Shown: positions 41,651 to 50,645 of the stretch, in pieces | How the letters are laid out: each line of letters begins with the position of its first letter | Position numbering within the stretch: position 1 is the stretch's first letter | From: DASRBO01 sp035653595 | GTDB taxonomy: Bacteria; Actinomycetota; Acidimicrobiia; Acidimicrobiales; JAJPHE01 | Direction: 5' to 3' | Length of the DNA: 64,000 bases | Assembly (NCBI GenBank): GCA_035653595.1 | Contig: DASRBO010000130.1 | Span: 1-64,000 of the forward strand | Program-made: the position numbers and the translations under genes | The notes under the pieces: model-generated | What the model was told of the DNA's origin: nothing | Databases searched by the model: none | The model's input: the letters and a program-made list of their open reading frames with translations, nothing else

Positions 41651-41656
41651 TAGATA
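41651..41656 (+). promoter_or_regulatory. -10 box (TAGATA) of the HIT gene
   Basis: TAGATA ends six bases before ATG 41663, so transcription would begin on the start codon. It argues for ATG 41663 rather than GTG 41660. Confidence 0.45.
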
Positions 41657-41662
41657 TCAGTG

Positions 41663-42175
41663 ATGACGGACTACCCGAGGGTTCCCTTCGACGTCGACGG
41701 CTACGCGGCAAGGGTCACGTCCGGTGCGCCCTGCTTCATCTGCCGCATCGTCAACGGCGCGGACCGCCGGCACGAGATCGTCTACCGCGACGAGGATCAC
41801 ATCGCCTTCCTCAACCGGTTCCCCACCCTGGCCGGCTACACGCTGGTGGCTCCGGTCCGTCACCTCGAGCAGGTGGTCGGCCAGTTCGCCGAGGAGGAGT
41901 ACCTGCGCCTGCAGAGGCTGGTCTACCGGATCGGGCGGGCGATGTCCGAGGTCCTGCCGACCGAGCGCCTCTACGTCCTCAGCCTTGGCAGCCAGCAGGG
42001 GAACCGTCATGTCCACTGGCACCTGGCGCCCCTGCCGCCCGGTGTGCCCTACCGCGACCAGCAGCTGGCCGCCCTTATGGCCGAGCACAAGGGCTACCTG
42101 GACATCCCCGACGCCGACCGAGTGCGGCTGGCCGCCACCCTGCGGGCGGCGATCGCCGACGACACTCGAACCTGA
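41663..42175 (+). CDS. HIT-family nucleotide hydrolase or transferase
   Basis: The 170-residue protein has the histidine-triad motif NRHVHWHLAPL near the C-terminal third and the first-strand pattern CFICRIVNG with a possible zinc Cys pair. HIT proteins split nucleoside phosphoramidates or dinucleoside polyphosphates. The length and sequence style are those of the actinobacterial HIT group near Ap4A phosphorylases. A GTG one codon upstream is an alternative start. The transcript is probably leaderless. Confidence 0.88.
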   Translation: MTDYPRVPFDVDGYAARVTSGAPCFICRIVNGADRRHEIVYRDEDHIAFLNRFPTLAGYTLVAPVRHLEQVVGQFAEEEYLRLQRLVYRIGRAMSEVLPTERLYVLSLGSQQGNRHVHWHLAPLPPGVPYRDQQLAALMAEHKGYLDIPDADRVRLAATLRAAIADDTRT

Positions 42176-42244
42176 TCGAGCCTCGGACGGCCCGTGGTCC
42201 CCGTCAGACCAGCTCGATGCGGCGGCCGGCGTCGGACGCCATGT

Positions 42245-42886
42245 TCAGCCGAACTCCTCCTGCGCCCAGTCCGGCCAGTCGCCCCGGGGTATGAGACCCA
42301 ACAGCAGCTGGACCCGCCGAAGGAGCTCGCGGTTGCGTTCCTCCATGGCGGCGATCTGCAGCTCGGCCTGGGAGAGCCGGGCGGCGAGATCGGCTGGATC
42401 CGGACCTGGTGCACTGGCGCCGGAGGCCGCCGCTGCGCCCTGCCGGGGGCCGGGGGGATCCTCGACGTGCAGGACCGACGGGCGCACCTGGGCGAGCCCC
42501 ACACCGAGCTTGACCAGCACCTGGGCACCGACACCACGGCCTTCGCGGACCAGGCCAAGCAAAAGGTGCCGGGTGCCGATCTCCGTGTCGTCGGCGGCCA
42601 GCGACTCCCGAAGAGCCAGCTCGAGCACCTTCTTGGCCCGAGGCGTGAAGGGCGGACTGGCGGGCTGGGGCACCGAGCCGGGCTCGGTGATGGAGCTGAC
42701 CTGTTGGCGGGCCGCTTCCAGGGAGACACCGAAGGAGGCCAGGGCGCGGGCGGCCGCACCGTCACCTTCCCCGATCAGCCCGAGCAGGATGTGTTTCGTG
42801 CCGATGGAGTGATGGTTCATCTGACGGGCCTCTTCCTGGCTCAGAACGAGAACCCGTCGGGCGGACCCGGTGAAGCGATCGAACAT
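42245..42886 (-). CDS. Stand-alone Clp N-terminal domain protein
   Basis: The 213-residue protein starts MFDRFTGSARRVLVLSQEEA, as ClpC does, and contains two Clp-N repeats (about 1-70 and 75-150: HHSIGTKHILLGLI, DTEIGTRHLLLGLV). No AAA+ ATPase module follows; instead there is a short helical tail. Such proteins may act as adaptors or decoys for Clp proteases. The ATG at 42886 has a TAGGCT -10 box seven bases ahead, overlapping the stop of the GNAT frame. Confidence 0.85.
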   Translation of the reverse strand: MFDRFTGSARRVLVLSQEEARQMNHHSIGTKHILLGLIGEGDGAAARALASFGVSLEAARQQVSSITEPGSVPQPASPPFTPRAKKVLELALRESLAADDTEIGTRHLLLGLVREGRGVGAQVLVKLGVGLAQVRPSVLHVEDPPGPRQGAAAASGASAPGPDPADLAARLSQAELQIAAMEERNRELLRRVQLLLGLIPRGDWPDWAQEEFG

Positions 42887-42893
42887 GGGGGCC

Positions 42894-42899
42894 AGCCTA
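42894..42899 (-). promoter_or_regulatory. -10 box (TAGGCT) of the Clp-N gene
   Basis: TAGGCT on the minus strand ends seven bases before ATG 42886 and includes the TAG that would end the frameshifted GNAT frame. Confidence 0.35.
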
Positions 42900-42985
42900 C
42901 GGAGCGGGCCGCCGGGGCGGAACACCGCTGGGCCCCTCGCTGGGCCCTTCGCCGGGTGCCGGCCCTCCCCGCCCACCCAGCCGCT

Positions 42986-44017
42986 TCACCATGATCTCCA
43001 GCACCGTGCGGTACCGGTGCTCGACCCCGTCGACCCGGTAGCTCCAGCCGGCGGGACCAGCCCGAACGGCCACGGCTGGTATCCCAGCCGCTGGTAGATC
43101 CGGCGCGCCCCGGGGTTGTCGGTCTCCACCCCCAGGAAGATGCGGACGGCCCCCCGGGCCAGGGCGATCGCCTCGCCGGCGAGCACCAGGCGGGCGCCCA
43201 CCCCCCGCCGGCGCGCCGTGTCGGCCACCTCGAGGTGGTTGATGAAGGGGACCCCGGCCAGAACTGCCGCCACCTCGGGCTCGACGGCGCCGTCCGAGCG
43301 GACGCACACGTCACCGACCACCGTCGCGCCAACCTCGGCGGCGACCAGTTGGGTCAGCCCTGCCGCCTGCAGGGGGAGCATCTCGTCGAAGTAGTCCGCC
43401 GAGGGGGCGAAGCTCGCCACCAGCCGCTCCCTCGCCTCGGGCCCGACCGGTCCCACGACGACCGGTGATCGGCTCGCCCCCCAGTCCTGGCGCCTCATCT
43501 CCCAGATCAGGCCCCAACCCGTGTGCCCGGAGCAGAGGACGGCCCGGGGCTGTCCGTCGGCCAGGCGGAAGCCGAGGCGGGCCGGTATGGCGGCGCTGGC
43601 ATGGTTGGCCGCGTCGCACTGGATCTCGACCACATCGCAGGTGAGGTGGGCGAAGGCGGCGGACACCAGGGCCTCGGCGGCAGCGGTGGTGTTGCCCCCC
43701 CTGGTCCGGTCCGTGGCGGCCCAGTAGCCAATGGCCGCCCGCCGGGGGCCTTGCCGGTGCAGGCCGGCACCCCCGACGATCCCGCCCGCCTCGTCCACGA
43801 CGGCGAAGCCGAAGTCGCGCCCGGCGTCGAAGTCGTCCTCCGCATTCTGGAGGAAGGCCAGCTCCGCTTCCTCGCTGGGATCGGCGAAGGACGGCAACCA
43901 ATGGCTCAACTCGTTCTGGCTGGCCCGGATGACCTGCATCAGCTCGTCGACGTCGCTTCGCCGCAGCCGGCGCAGGTGGACACGGCCCGCCGCCAGCTCT
44001 TCCGGAAAGGCGGTCAT
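42986..44017 (-). CDS. Tandem GNAT acetyltransferase with probable C-terminal frameshift
   Basis: The N-terminal GNAT unit follows the RimJ/RimL pattern (VHLRRLRRSDVDELMQVI, RTRGGNTTAAAEALVSAAF). The C-terminal unit has RRRGVGARLVLAGEAIALA and RIYQRLGYQPWPFG. After that point this frame gives an unlikely Thr/Gly/Ser tail. In the next frame the protein continues naturally as GWSYRVDGVEHRYRTVLEIM with VKRL, ending at 42897. One base appears to be missing at about 43047-43057. This may be a real mutation or a sequencing error. ATG 44017 is the preferred start; 44044 and 44074 are alternatives. Confidence 0.75.
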   Translation of the reverse strand: MTAFPEELAAGRVHLRRLRRSDVDELMQVIRASQNELSHWLPSFADPSEEAELAFLQNAEDDFDAGRDFGFAVVDEAGGIVGGAGLHRQGPRRAAIGYWAATDRTRGGNTTAAAEALVSAAFAHLTCDVVEIQCDAANHASAAIPARLGFRLADGQPRAVLCSGHTGWGLIWEMRRQDWGASRSPVVVGPVGPEARERLVASFAPSADYFDEMLPLQAAGLTQLVAAEVGATVVGDVCVRSDGAVEPEVAAVLAGVPFINHLEVADTARRRGVGARLVLAGEAIALARGAVRIFLGVETDNPGARRIYQRLGYQPWPFGLVPPAGATGSTGSSTGTARCWRSW

Positions 44018-44061
44018 CGGCCCGGTCACTGTATTCCGGGCCATCGACGGTGGCCCGCCGA

Positions 44062-44067
44062 TATCGT
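44062..44067 (+). promoter_or_regulatory. -10 box (TATCGT) of the methyltransferase gene
   Basis: TATCGT ends five bases before ATG 44073; the same hexamer is used ahead of the DUF6412-like gene. Confidence 0.35.
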
Positions 44068-44072
44068 CGGTC

Positions 44073-44816
44073 ATGGTCCGCTTCGACGCTGACGCCGTCT
44101 TCGGAGACGACTACCTGCACTTCTACGGGCCCGGCCTGACCGAGGAGCGCAACCGGGCCGAGGTCGAGGAGATCTGCAGCCTGCTCGGCCTCTCCTCCGG
44201 GGCGAGGATCCTGGATGCCCCCTGCGGGCACGGTCGGTTGGCCAACCTGCTGGCCGGTCGGGGCATGGTCGTGACCGGCGTCGACGCCTCCGAGGCCTTC
44301 CTCGAGCTGGCCCGCCGATCGGCGCCGGGCCCGTCCGGGCCCACATACCTCCAGGGCGATCTGAGACGTCTTCCGACCGACGACCGCTTCGATGCGGTGG
44401 TCTGCTGGTTCACGTCTTTCGGCTACTTCGACGACGACGAGAACAGGGTGGTGCTGTCGGAGTTTCGCCGGGTGCTGGAGCCGGGCGGCGTCCTGCTCAT
44501 CGAGACGATGCACCACGACGGGTTCCTGCGCTCGGTGCTGGCCGGTCCGGTGCCCTCCGTGTTCAAGATCACCGTCGGCGACGACCTGATGGTCGACGAG
44601 ACGGACTTCGACCCGCTCACCGGTCGCTCGGAGACGGAACGCACGGTCGTGCGGGACGGTCAGGTGAGGCGATCCCACTTCTCGGTCCGGCTCCCCACTC
44701 CGCCCGAGCTGGTCGGGTGGCTGAACGACGCCGGCTTCGATCGGGTGAGCTTCTCCGACCGGGGCGGCCGCCCGCTGACCGTTCAGTCCCGCCGCCTGGT
44801 CGTGACGGCCCGGTGA
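44073..44816 (+). CDS. Class I SAM-dependent methyltransferase
   Basis: The 247-residue protein shows motif I ILDAPCGHGRLANLLAGRG near residue 47, the acidic residue after beta-2 in VTGVDASEAFLELARR, motif II/III FDAVVCWFTSFGYF and EPGGVLLIETMHH. It is a small-molecule type methyltransferase with unknown acceptor. Divergent from the GNAT gene. The predicted mRNA is nearly leaderless. Confidence 0.85.
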   Translation: MVRFDADAVFGDDYLHFYGPGLTEERNRAEVEEICSLLGLSSGARILDAPCGHGRLANLLAGRGMVVTGVDASEAFLELARRSAPGPSGPTYLQGDLRRLPTDDRFDAVVCWFTSFGYFDDDENRVVLSEFRRVLEPGGVLLIETMHHDGFLRSVLAGPVPSVFKITVGDDLMVDETDFDPLTGRSETERTVVRDGQVRRSHFSVRLPTPPELVGWLNDAGFDRVSFSDRGGRPLTVQSRRLVVTAR

Positions 44817-44848
44817 CCACCGCTCCGGGCGCCGACCGGACGCCTTAG

Positions 44849-45628
44849 TCAGGCGCCGCCCGGACCCGCTTCCGGTCGCAGCCGGCGGGCGCTGATGCCG
44901 ACCATGGTCGGGATGGTCGACATCCAGACCTCGTAGTCCGTCCACTGCTCCCGCGGCCGCAGGTCCCGCGGCGGGGTGGGCGGCTCGGCCAGCCGGGTCA
45001 CGGCCAGGCCAACCTCGGCCAACCGCTCGACGTACCAGCCCAGCGGGCGGTGGTAGTGGCGGTGGCCGCCGAAGCTCTCCACCCACCGCTGCTCGTGGGG
45101 CAGGTAGGCCCGGACCTTGCGGTAGCGCTCACCGGTCTGGGGATCCTCGACCGGCGACTGGCTCCAGAAGCAGGGATGGGGGATGGTGAGCACCAGCCGA
45201 CCGTCGGGCGCCAGCGCCCGGGCGACGTCGGCCATGAGCGGCTCGAGCACCGGCACGTCCATCAGCACCATGAGCGCCACGATCCGGTCGTAGGGCGGAC
45301 CGTCGGCCAGGTCGCCGAGCCCAGCGGTGAGGTCGGCCTGGTGGAAGTCGACCCCCGGGTGGTGGCGGCGGGCGATCTCCAGCAGCTTGGCGCTCCCGTC
45401 GACGCCCACCGCGTCAGCCCCGGCGGCAACCAGTCGTGCGGTGAGCCAGCCCGGACCGCAGCCCACGTCGAGGATCCGCCGGCCGGCCACCGGGCCCAGC
45501 TCGTCGTCGAGGAACGCTTCGAACCGGGCCGAGATGCTGTCCCGCCCGTCCACCGTGCCGGCGTAGGACTGGGCCGCCGCGTCCCAGGCGGCGAGGTCGG
45601 CGCCGGCGTCGTCAGGCGACAGCGGCAA
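44849..45628 (-). CDS. Class I SAM-dependent methyltransferase (second, unrelated)
   Basis: The 259-residue protein has motif I ILDVGCGPGWLTARLVAAG near residue 52, VGVDGSAKLLEIARRHH, and a conserved LTIPHPCFW segment found in ubiquinone/menaquinone-type or small-molecule methyltransferases. The start is TTG at 45628, overlapping the end of the VC0807-type membrane gene by 17 bases, so the two are translationally coupled. The acceptor is unknown. It converges on the methyltransferase at 44073-44816. Confidence 0.84.
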   Translation of the reverse strand: MPLSPDDAGADLAAWDAAAQSYAGTVDGRDSISARFEAFLDDELGPVAGRRILDVGCGPGWLTARLVAAGADAVGVDGSAKLLEIARRHHPGVDFHQADLTAGLGDLADGPPYDRIVALMVLMDVPVLEPLMADVARALAPDGRLVLTIPHPCFWSQSPVEDPQTGERYRKVRAYLPHEQRWVESFGGHRHYHRPLGWYVERLAEVGLAVTRLAEPPTPPRDLRPREQWTDYEVWMSTIPTMVGISARRLRPEAGPGGA

Positions 45629-46346
45629 CCTCGGCCTGGCGGCGGGAGCGCCGGATGTAGCCGACCGTCCAGTACAGCAAGGAGCCCATCACCGCCCAGC
45701 CGAGCACGTGGGCCACGGCTATGAAGCTGCCGGTGGACAGCTCGAGGGCGAGCACCGTGCGCAGCACCGCCTCGCCCAGGAGGCCGACGCCCCACACGGC
45801 GGTGAGCACGAAGAACACCCGCCTTGCCTCCGGTCGCTCCCACAGCTCGGTGTAGGCCCCGACCCCCTGGCGGTCGCTCGAGCCGGTGATGGCCCGGCCG
45901 ATGTGGAACATCAGCGGGCGCACCGGCAGCACCAGCGTGGCCAGGCACACCAGGCCGAAGGCGCCGGTGAAGACCGACTCCCGCAGCTTGAGCAACAGCT
46001 CGCTGCCATGCAGGAGGGTGACCGACACCACCCCCAACACGATCCCGATCAGCGATATGGCGGGAATGATCTGCAGCCTGCGCCGCACGGCCCAGCTGGC
46101 GCAGACCACCACCGCCGGCACGCACGAAGCCCATGCCAAGGCGGTGGCGTCGGCCAAGCCCTTGTGCCGCCCCAGCTGGTAGACGAGGAACGGGACCAGG
46201 CCGCCGTATACGAGCTGTGGTCCGAGCGTCCGGGGCGACAGCGCCCCGATGACCCCCGACTCCGGTAGCGGCCCGGCGCCGGCCACAGCCGGCGCCACCG
46301 CAGCGGCGGCCGGCTCAGGCTGTGTGTTGGTGGTGGACTCCGGCAC
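45612..46346 (-). CDS. VC0807-type integral membrane protein
   Basis: The 244-residue protein begins at GTG 46346 with TTGGAG six bases ahead, inside the 3' end of the FAD dehydrogenase gene (about 30 bases overlap). It has about six transmembrane helices, with LVYGGLVPFLVYQLGRHKGL, ISLIGIVLGVVSVTLLHGSE and LVLPVRPLMFHIGRAITGS. The pattern matches VC0807-type proteins (relatives of intracellular septation protein A). Function is unknown. A downstream methyltransferase overlaps its stop. Confidence 0.7.
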   Translation of the reverse strand: MPESTTNTQPEPAAAAVAPAVAGAGPLPESGVIGALSPRTLGPQLVYGGLVPFLVYQLGRHKGLADATALAWASCVPAVVVCASWAVRRRLQIIPAISLIGIVLGVVSVTLLHGSELLLKLRESVFTGAFGLVCLATLVLPVRPLMFHIGRAITGSSDRQGVGAYTELWERPEARRVFFVLTAVWGVGLLGEAVLRTVLALELSTGSFIAVAHVLGWAVMGSLLYWTVGYIRRSRRQAEVAAVA

Positions 46347-49305
46347 CGTGATCTCCAAGGCGATCGGCGATGAGCTGTCCCAGGTGCACCGCCCGCTTCC
46401 CCGTGCCCTGGCTGATCTGGCTCCGACAACTGAAGCCGTCGGCGACCACAACGGTACCCGGAGGGGCAAGCCGCACGCGGGGCAGCAGGCCCCTCTCCCC
46501 CACCGCCATGGACAGGGCGAACTTGTCCGACTCGTAGCCCCACGAGCCGGCCATTCCGCAGCACCCGGTGGCGGCCATCTCCCAGGCACCGCCGGAGGCG
46601 TCCAGCAGCCGGCGGGTCGCCTGCATGCCGAACACCGCCGACTGGTGGCAGTGCGCCTGCACCAGCACCTCCGGCAGGGACGGCGGCACCCAGCGGGGCG
46701 CATGGCGGGCGAGGAAGCCGTCGAGGGTGCAGACGGCGCCGGCCAGGGCGGCGGCGTCGGGGTCGTCGGGCAGCACCTCCACCAGCTCGTCGGCCAAGGC
46801 GGCGGCGCAGCTGGGCTCGGGCACCACCACAGGCAGGCCGGCACCGACCAGCGGAGCCGTCACCCTGACCGCCCGCGACAGCAGGCGTCGGGCCACATCG
46901 AGCATCCCGTAGTCGTAGAGGGGCCGCCCGCAGCACACCGGCCTGGGCGGCACCACGACGTCGAAGCCCGCTGCCGCCATCACCGCGGCCACCGCCTCGC
47001 CCACCTCGGGCTCGAAGTGATTGGTGAACGTGTCCGGCCACAGGACCGCCTTCGGGGCCGATCCGGAGTCCGGCCCCGGGGGGCGGAAGGCCTGCCGGAA
47101 CGTCCTGCGGGCGAAGCGCGGTAGCCGCCGTTCCGGGTGGATGCCCGCGGCGGTCCTGGTGAGCCCGGCGGCGGCCCCGTCCATGAGGCGGTTGGCCAGT
47201 CCGGGGGCGACGGCGCCGAGGCGGGCGGCGTACATGATCAGGCCCATGGCGTAGGCGGGGCGGGGTCGCAGGCGCCGGCGGTAGTAGTGGTGCAGGAACT
47301 CAGCCTTGTAGGACGCCATGTCCACCCGGACGGGGCATTCGCTCTTGCACGCCTTGCACGCCAGGCACAGCGCCAGTCCCTCGAACACCTCGGGCGACCG
47401 CCAGCCACCGGTGATCACCTCGCCCTCGGCCATCTCGAACAGCAGCCGGGCCCGGCCCCTGGTCGAGTGCTCCTCGTCACCGAGCACCTGGAAGCTGGGG
47501 CACATGGTCTGGCCGTCAGTGGCCCGGCACCGGCCCACCCCCACGCAGCGCAGGGCCGAGCGCGACAGGCGGCCGCCGTCGGCCCGCAGGGCGAGCTTGG
47601 TAGGGGGATCGCCGGGTCGGTACCCGCTGCCGAGCCTCAGGTTCTCGTCGGACCGGAACAGCCGGACGGGGTCGACGACCTTGCCCGGGTTCATCTTCCC
47701 GTCGGGATCCCACACCGCCTTGAACCGGCCCATGGCCTCGACCAGCTCGGGCCCGTACATCCGGGTGAGGAACTCGGCCCGCTGCTGGCCATCGCCGTGC
47801 TCGCCGGAAAGGGAGCCTCCCAGCGAGACGACAAGGTCGACGGCGTCGTCGAGAAAGGCCCGGTACCGGCCGACGCCTTCGGCCGAGGTGAGCTCGAAGG
47901 GGATGCGGCTGTGCACGCATCCGTCCCCGAAGTGCCCGTAGACCGCCGCGCTCGTGTAGCCGTAGGCCTCGTAGAGGTCCCACAGCCGGCGCAGGTAGGT
48001 GCCGACCGCCGCCGGAGCCACGGCGGCGTCCTCCCACCCGGCCCAGTTGAGCGGCCGGCCGGGGACCTGCGACGAGGCGCCCAGGCCTGACTCCCGCACC
48101 TCCCACACCATCCTGGTCTGCTCGGCCGAGGTGAACAGGGCGGCGCCGACCGGCTCCGAGCCCAGGGCGTCGAGGAGGGCCCGGGCCCGTCCCTCGGCGT
48201 CGGTGTCGGAGTCCCCGCCCACCTCGAGCAGAAGGAAGGCGTCGCCGGGCGGGAGGTCGGTGATCGCCGTCAGGTCGCGCCCCAGGCGCACCACGTTGTC
48301 GACCAGGTTGCGGTCGATGGCCTCCAGGGCCAGCAGGCCCGGATGCCCGCCGGTCCCGTCGCCGGCGGCGGCCCGGCCCGCCCTCAGCAGCTCGGGGACG
48401 TGATCGGCCGCATCGAATATCGAGGCGTAGCCGGCCACGACCAGACGGGTGGCCGCCGGCCAGGGCAGCAGCCGCACCTGGGCCCCGAGCACGGTCACGC
48501 ACGTGCCCTCGGTCCCCACCAGGGCGGCGGCCAGGTTGAAGCCGTTCTCGGGCAGGAGGGCGTCCAGGTTGTAGCCCGACACCCGCCGGGGGATGGCGGG
48601 GAAGCCCCGGCGGATGGCATCTCCGTAGGCGGCGGCCACCTGCGACAGCCCGGCAAAGATCTCCCCCTGCCGGCCCCCCGAGCGGGCCAGGGCGTCCACC
48701 TCGTCGGGCCGGTAGCGGGAGCGGGCCTCGAGGCGGAACCCGTCGTAGGTGACAACGTCGAGGGACTCGACGTTGTCCGAGGTGCGCCCGGCGACCAGCG
48801 AGTGGGTGCCGCATGAGTTGTTGCCGACGTTGCCACCGATGGTGCAGCGGCTGTGGGTGGCGGGGTCGGGTCCGAAGGTCAGTCCGTGGGCCCGGGCCGA
48901 TCGCCGCAGGTGTCCGTTGATGAGGCCGGGCTCACAGCGGGCCAGGCGGGACGAGGGGTCGAGGGCCTCGAGCCGGGTGAGGTGGCGGGAGGTGTCGACG
49001 ATGACGGCCACGTTGACCGGCCCTCCCGACAGGCTGGTGCCGGCGCCCCGGTTGGTGATGGGCGCCCCGTGGTCGCGGCACACCGCCACCGTCTCGACCA
49101 GATCCTCGACGTCGGCCGGCAGCACCACCCCCAGGGGCACCTGGCGGAAGTTGGAGGCGTCGGTGGCGTAGACGGCCCGGTAGGCGGGGTCGAAGCGCAC
49201 CTCCCCCCGCACCCGGGCCGCCAGGTCGGACTGGAGGGCCGCCCGGTCGACTCCGGCCGCGGCCGGATGGGTGAGGTAACGGCGGGGGGCCGGGGGCCGG
49301 TTCAC
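46315..49305 (-). CDS. FAD-linked oxidase fused to Fe-S/CCG subunit (GlcD-GlcF or Dld-like)
   Basis: The 996-residue protein has an FAD-binding domain of the PCMH type (NRGAGTSLSGG, CTIGGNVGNNSCGTHS), the FAD-oxidase C domain (YGHFGDGCVHSRIPF, GEHGDGQQRAEF), a 4Fe-4S module with CLACKACKSECPV, and two CCG half-motifs (PVCCGRPLYDYG, TGCCGMAGSWGYES). It should oxidise a 2-hydroxy acid such as D-lactate or glycolate and pass electrons to the respiratory chain. The fused layout is common in actinobacteria. The start is GTG with a TACCGT -10 box seven bases ahead. Confidence 0.9.
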   Translation of the reverse strand: MNRPPAPRRYLTHPAAAGVDRAALQSDLAARVRGEVRFDPAYRAVYATDASNFRQVPLGVVLPADVEDLVETVAVCRDHGAPITNRGAGTSLSGGPVNVAVIVDTSRHLTRLEALDPSSRLARCEPGLINGHLRRSARAHGLTFGPDPATHSRCTIGGNVGNNSCGTHSLVAGRTSDNVESLDVVTYDGFRLEARSRYRPDEVDALARSGGRQGEIFAGLSQVAAAYGDAIRRGFPAIPRRVSGYNLDALLPENGFNLAAALVGTEGTCVTVLGAQVRLLPWPAATRLVVAGYASIFDAADHVPELLRAGRAAAGDGTGGHPGLLALEAIDRNLVDNVVRLGRDLTAITDLPPGDAFLLLEVGGDSDTDAEGRARALLDALGSEPVGAALFTSAEQTRMVWEVRESGLGASSQVPGRPLNWAGWEDAAVAPAAVGTYLRRLWDLYEAYGYTSAAVYGHFGDGCVHSRIPFELTSAEGVGRYRAFLDDAVDLVVSLGGSLSGEHGDGQQRAEFLTRMYGPELVEAMGRFKAVWDPDGKMNPGKVVDPVRLFRSDENLRLGSGYRPGDPPTKLALRADGGRLSRSALRCVGVGRCRATDGQTMCPSFQVLGDEEHSTRGRARLLFEMAEGEVITGGWRSPEVFEGLALCLACKACKSECPVRVDMASYKAEFLHHYYRRRLRPRPAYAMGLIMYAARLGAVAPGLANRLMDGAAAGLTRTAAGIHPERRLPRFARRTFRQAFRPPGPDSGSAPKAVLWPDTFTNHFEPEVGEAVAAVMAAAGFDVVVPPRPVCCGRPLYDYGMLDVARRLLSRAVRVTAPLVGAGLPVVVPEPSCAAALADELVEVLPDDPDAAALAGAVCTLDGFLARHAPRWVPPSLPEVLVQAHCHQSAVFGMQATRRLLDASGGAWEMAATGCCGMAGSWGYESDKFALSMAVGERGLLPRVRLAPPGTVVVADGFSCRSQISQGTGKRAVHLGQLIADRLGDHGAGVHHQHTA

Positions 49306-49312
49306 CCCGGCG

Positions 49313-49318
49313 ACGGTA
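49313..49318 (-). promoter_or_regulatory. -10 box (TACCGT) of the FAD/Fe-S dehydrogenase
   Basis: TACCGT on the minus strand ends seven bases before GTG 49305, a leaderless arrangement. Confidence 0.4.
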
Positions 49319-49357
49319 GGCGCGGGCGGGGACCGCGCTGGTGGAGCGGTGCCCGCC

Positions 49358-49540
49358 CTACCGGCGGGCGGGCGAGGTGAGGGTCGTGATCGTGTCGATC
49401 CCGTACTCGGCGAGCAGCTCTTCCTCGATGAGGCGGCGGGCCTGCAGCAAGCAGTCGAATCCGGGCGTACCGGAGGTGACCTTGGTCGCCAGTTCCCCCA
49501 GCACTCTCCAGGCGGTCCCCAGGTCGTTCAGGTTCGACAT
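49358..49540 (-). CDS. Small hypothetical protein
   Basis: This encodes 60 residues, mostly helical, starting MSNLNDLGTAWRVLGELATK. It contains a single Cys and no signal or membrane segment. The ATG has GGAAAGGAAG at a good distance, which makes translation likely. It lies 52 bases upstream of the dehydrogenase on the same strand. No family is recognised. Confidence 0.6.
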   Translation of the reverse strand: MSNLNDLGTAWRVLGELATKVTSGTPGFDCLLQARRLIEEELLAEYGIDTITTLTSPARR

Positions 49541-49729
49541 CGGCTTCCTTTCCGGGTGTGGACCGTGGTCCTACCCGCCGGACTGCGTTTCCCCAACCTG
49601 CCTCTAAGGCCCCGTACTGGGAGAGACTGGACGACGGCGGCGTCGCAGGCAAGACCCAATTTCAGGGATGGCTAGTCCGGAGTGGCCGTCATGGCTGGCC
49701 CGGAGGGGTGACGGGCATTGACACCTCCG

Positions 49730-49758
49730 GGTGGCGGCCACCGTGGGTGGCCGCCACC
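49730..49758 (-). terminator. Very stable hairpin after the MerR-TetR gene
   Basis: GGTGGCGGCCACC (49730-49742) pairs perfectly with GGTGGCCGCCACC (49746-49758) around a 3-nt loop, a 13-bp stem. It lies 60 bases past the stop of the regulator gene. There is no T-run. It is likely a transcription terminator, working on either strand. Confidence 0.65.
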
Positions 49759-49817
49759 AGCGGCGGACCAGCCTTCTCGGCTCCGACCGCCACTGTCGGC
49801 GCCGGTGGCCGGGCCAC

Positions 49818-50645
49818 TCAACCCTCCAGCTCGAGGACCCCCCGCACCGCCTGGACCGCCGCCAGCACCAGGGTCCTCGTCCCTCGCTCCACCGGATCCT
49901 CGGGCCCGCTCACCCGCTGGCCCACCTCCACCGCCAGCCGGCCCATGACGGCCTGGGCCCGGGCCGGGTAACCGGCTCGGCCCTGAAGGGCCCCGGTGAC
50001 CAGCTCCAGCAGCAGGGCCAGGCGCTCCCCGAACAGGGGGGCCAGCACCTCGGCGGCCTTCTCGGCGGCGAGGGGGGCCCCGCTGTCGGCCGTCTGGGCG
50101 TCGTAGCGGTCCAGGACATCGGCGACCACGGCGGCGGCGGCCCCGAAGAACAGCTCTGCCTTGGAGGAGAAGTGGCGGTAGACGGTCCCCTTGGCCATGC
50201 CGGCCGCGGTCGAGACATCGCCCACCCCCACCTCGGAGTAGGGCTGGCGGGTGAAGGCCTCGGCCGCCGCGGCCAGGAGACGGGCAGCCGGCCGCTCGGG
50301 TGAGCTGGTGGCTTCCAGCCGGCCGATGGCGGTGTCCCACATCTCGGGCCGGAAGGCCTCCTCCCCGCCCGACAGCAGACCGGGGAGGATTTCGGCTATT
50401 ACGTCCAGCGGGAGCCGACGCCGCTGGCGGAGCAGCTTGATCAGCCGGAGAGCCTGGAGGTGGGTGTCGTCGTAGAGGAACCGGTTGCTGGAGGCGACCT
50501 GGGCGGAGGGCAGGAGGCCAACCCGGCGGTAGTGGTGGATGGTCGCGGGCGGCACGCCGCTCAGCGCCACCAGCTCGGAGATGCGGTAGCGACCGGACGG
50601 CGGGCCGGGGGCCTTGTCGGCACCGGAGCGATGGCGGGGACTCAT
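49818..50645 (-). CDS. MerR-TetR fusion transcription regulator
   Basis: The 275-residue protein joins two DNA-binding modules. Residues about 18-90 form a MerR winged helix (YRISELVALSGVPPATIHHY, RFLYDDTHLQALRLIKLLRQ). Residues about 115-275 form a TetR regulator (EVGVGDVSTAAGMAKGTVYR with HFSSKAELFF, then a helical ligand domain). No Cys metal site is seen. Its ATG at 50645 shares a base with the TTG of the divergent DegV gene, so the two genes have no spacer. It may control itself and degV. Confidence 0.87.
   Translation of the reverse strand: MSPRHRSGADKAPGPPSGRYRISELVALSGVPPATIHHYRRVGLLPSAQVASSNRFLYDDTHLQALRLIKLLRQRRRLPLDVIAEILPGLLSGGEEAFRPEMWDTAIGRLEATSSPERPAARLLAAAAEAFTRQPYSEVGVGDVSTAAGMAKGTVYRHFSSKAELFFGAAAAVVADVLDRYDAQTADSGAPLAAEKAAEVLAPLFGERLALLLELVTGALQGRAGYPARAQAVMGRLAVEVGQRVSGPEDPVERGTRTLVLAAVQAVRGVLELEG

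Noticed and set aside
49719..49724. A perfect TTGACA on the plus strand near the strong hairpin
   Set aside because: It faces the 3' end of the MerR-TetR gene and there is no plus-strand gene within 900 bases, so it is probably chance.
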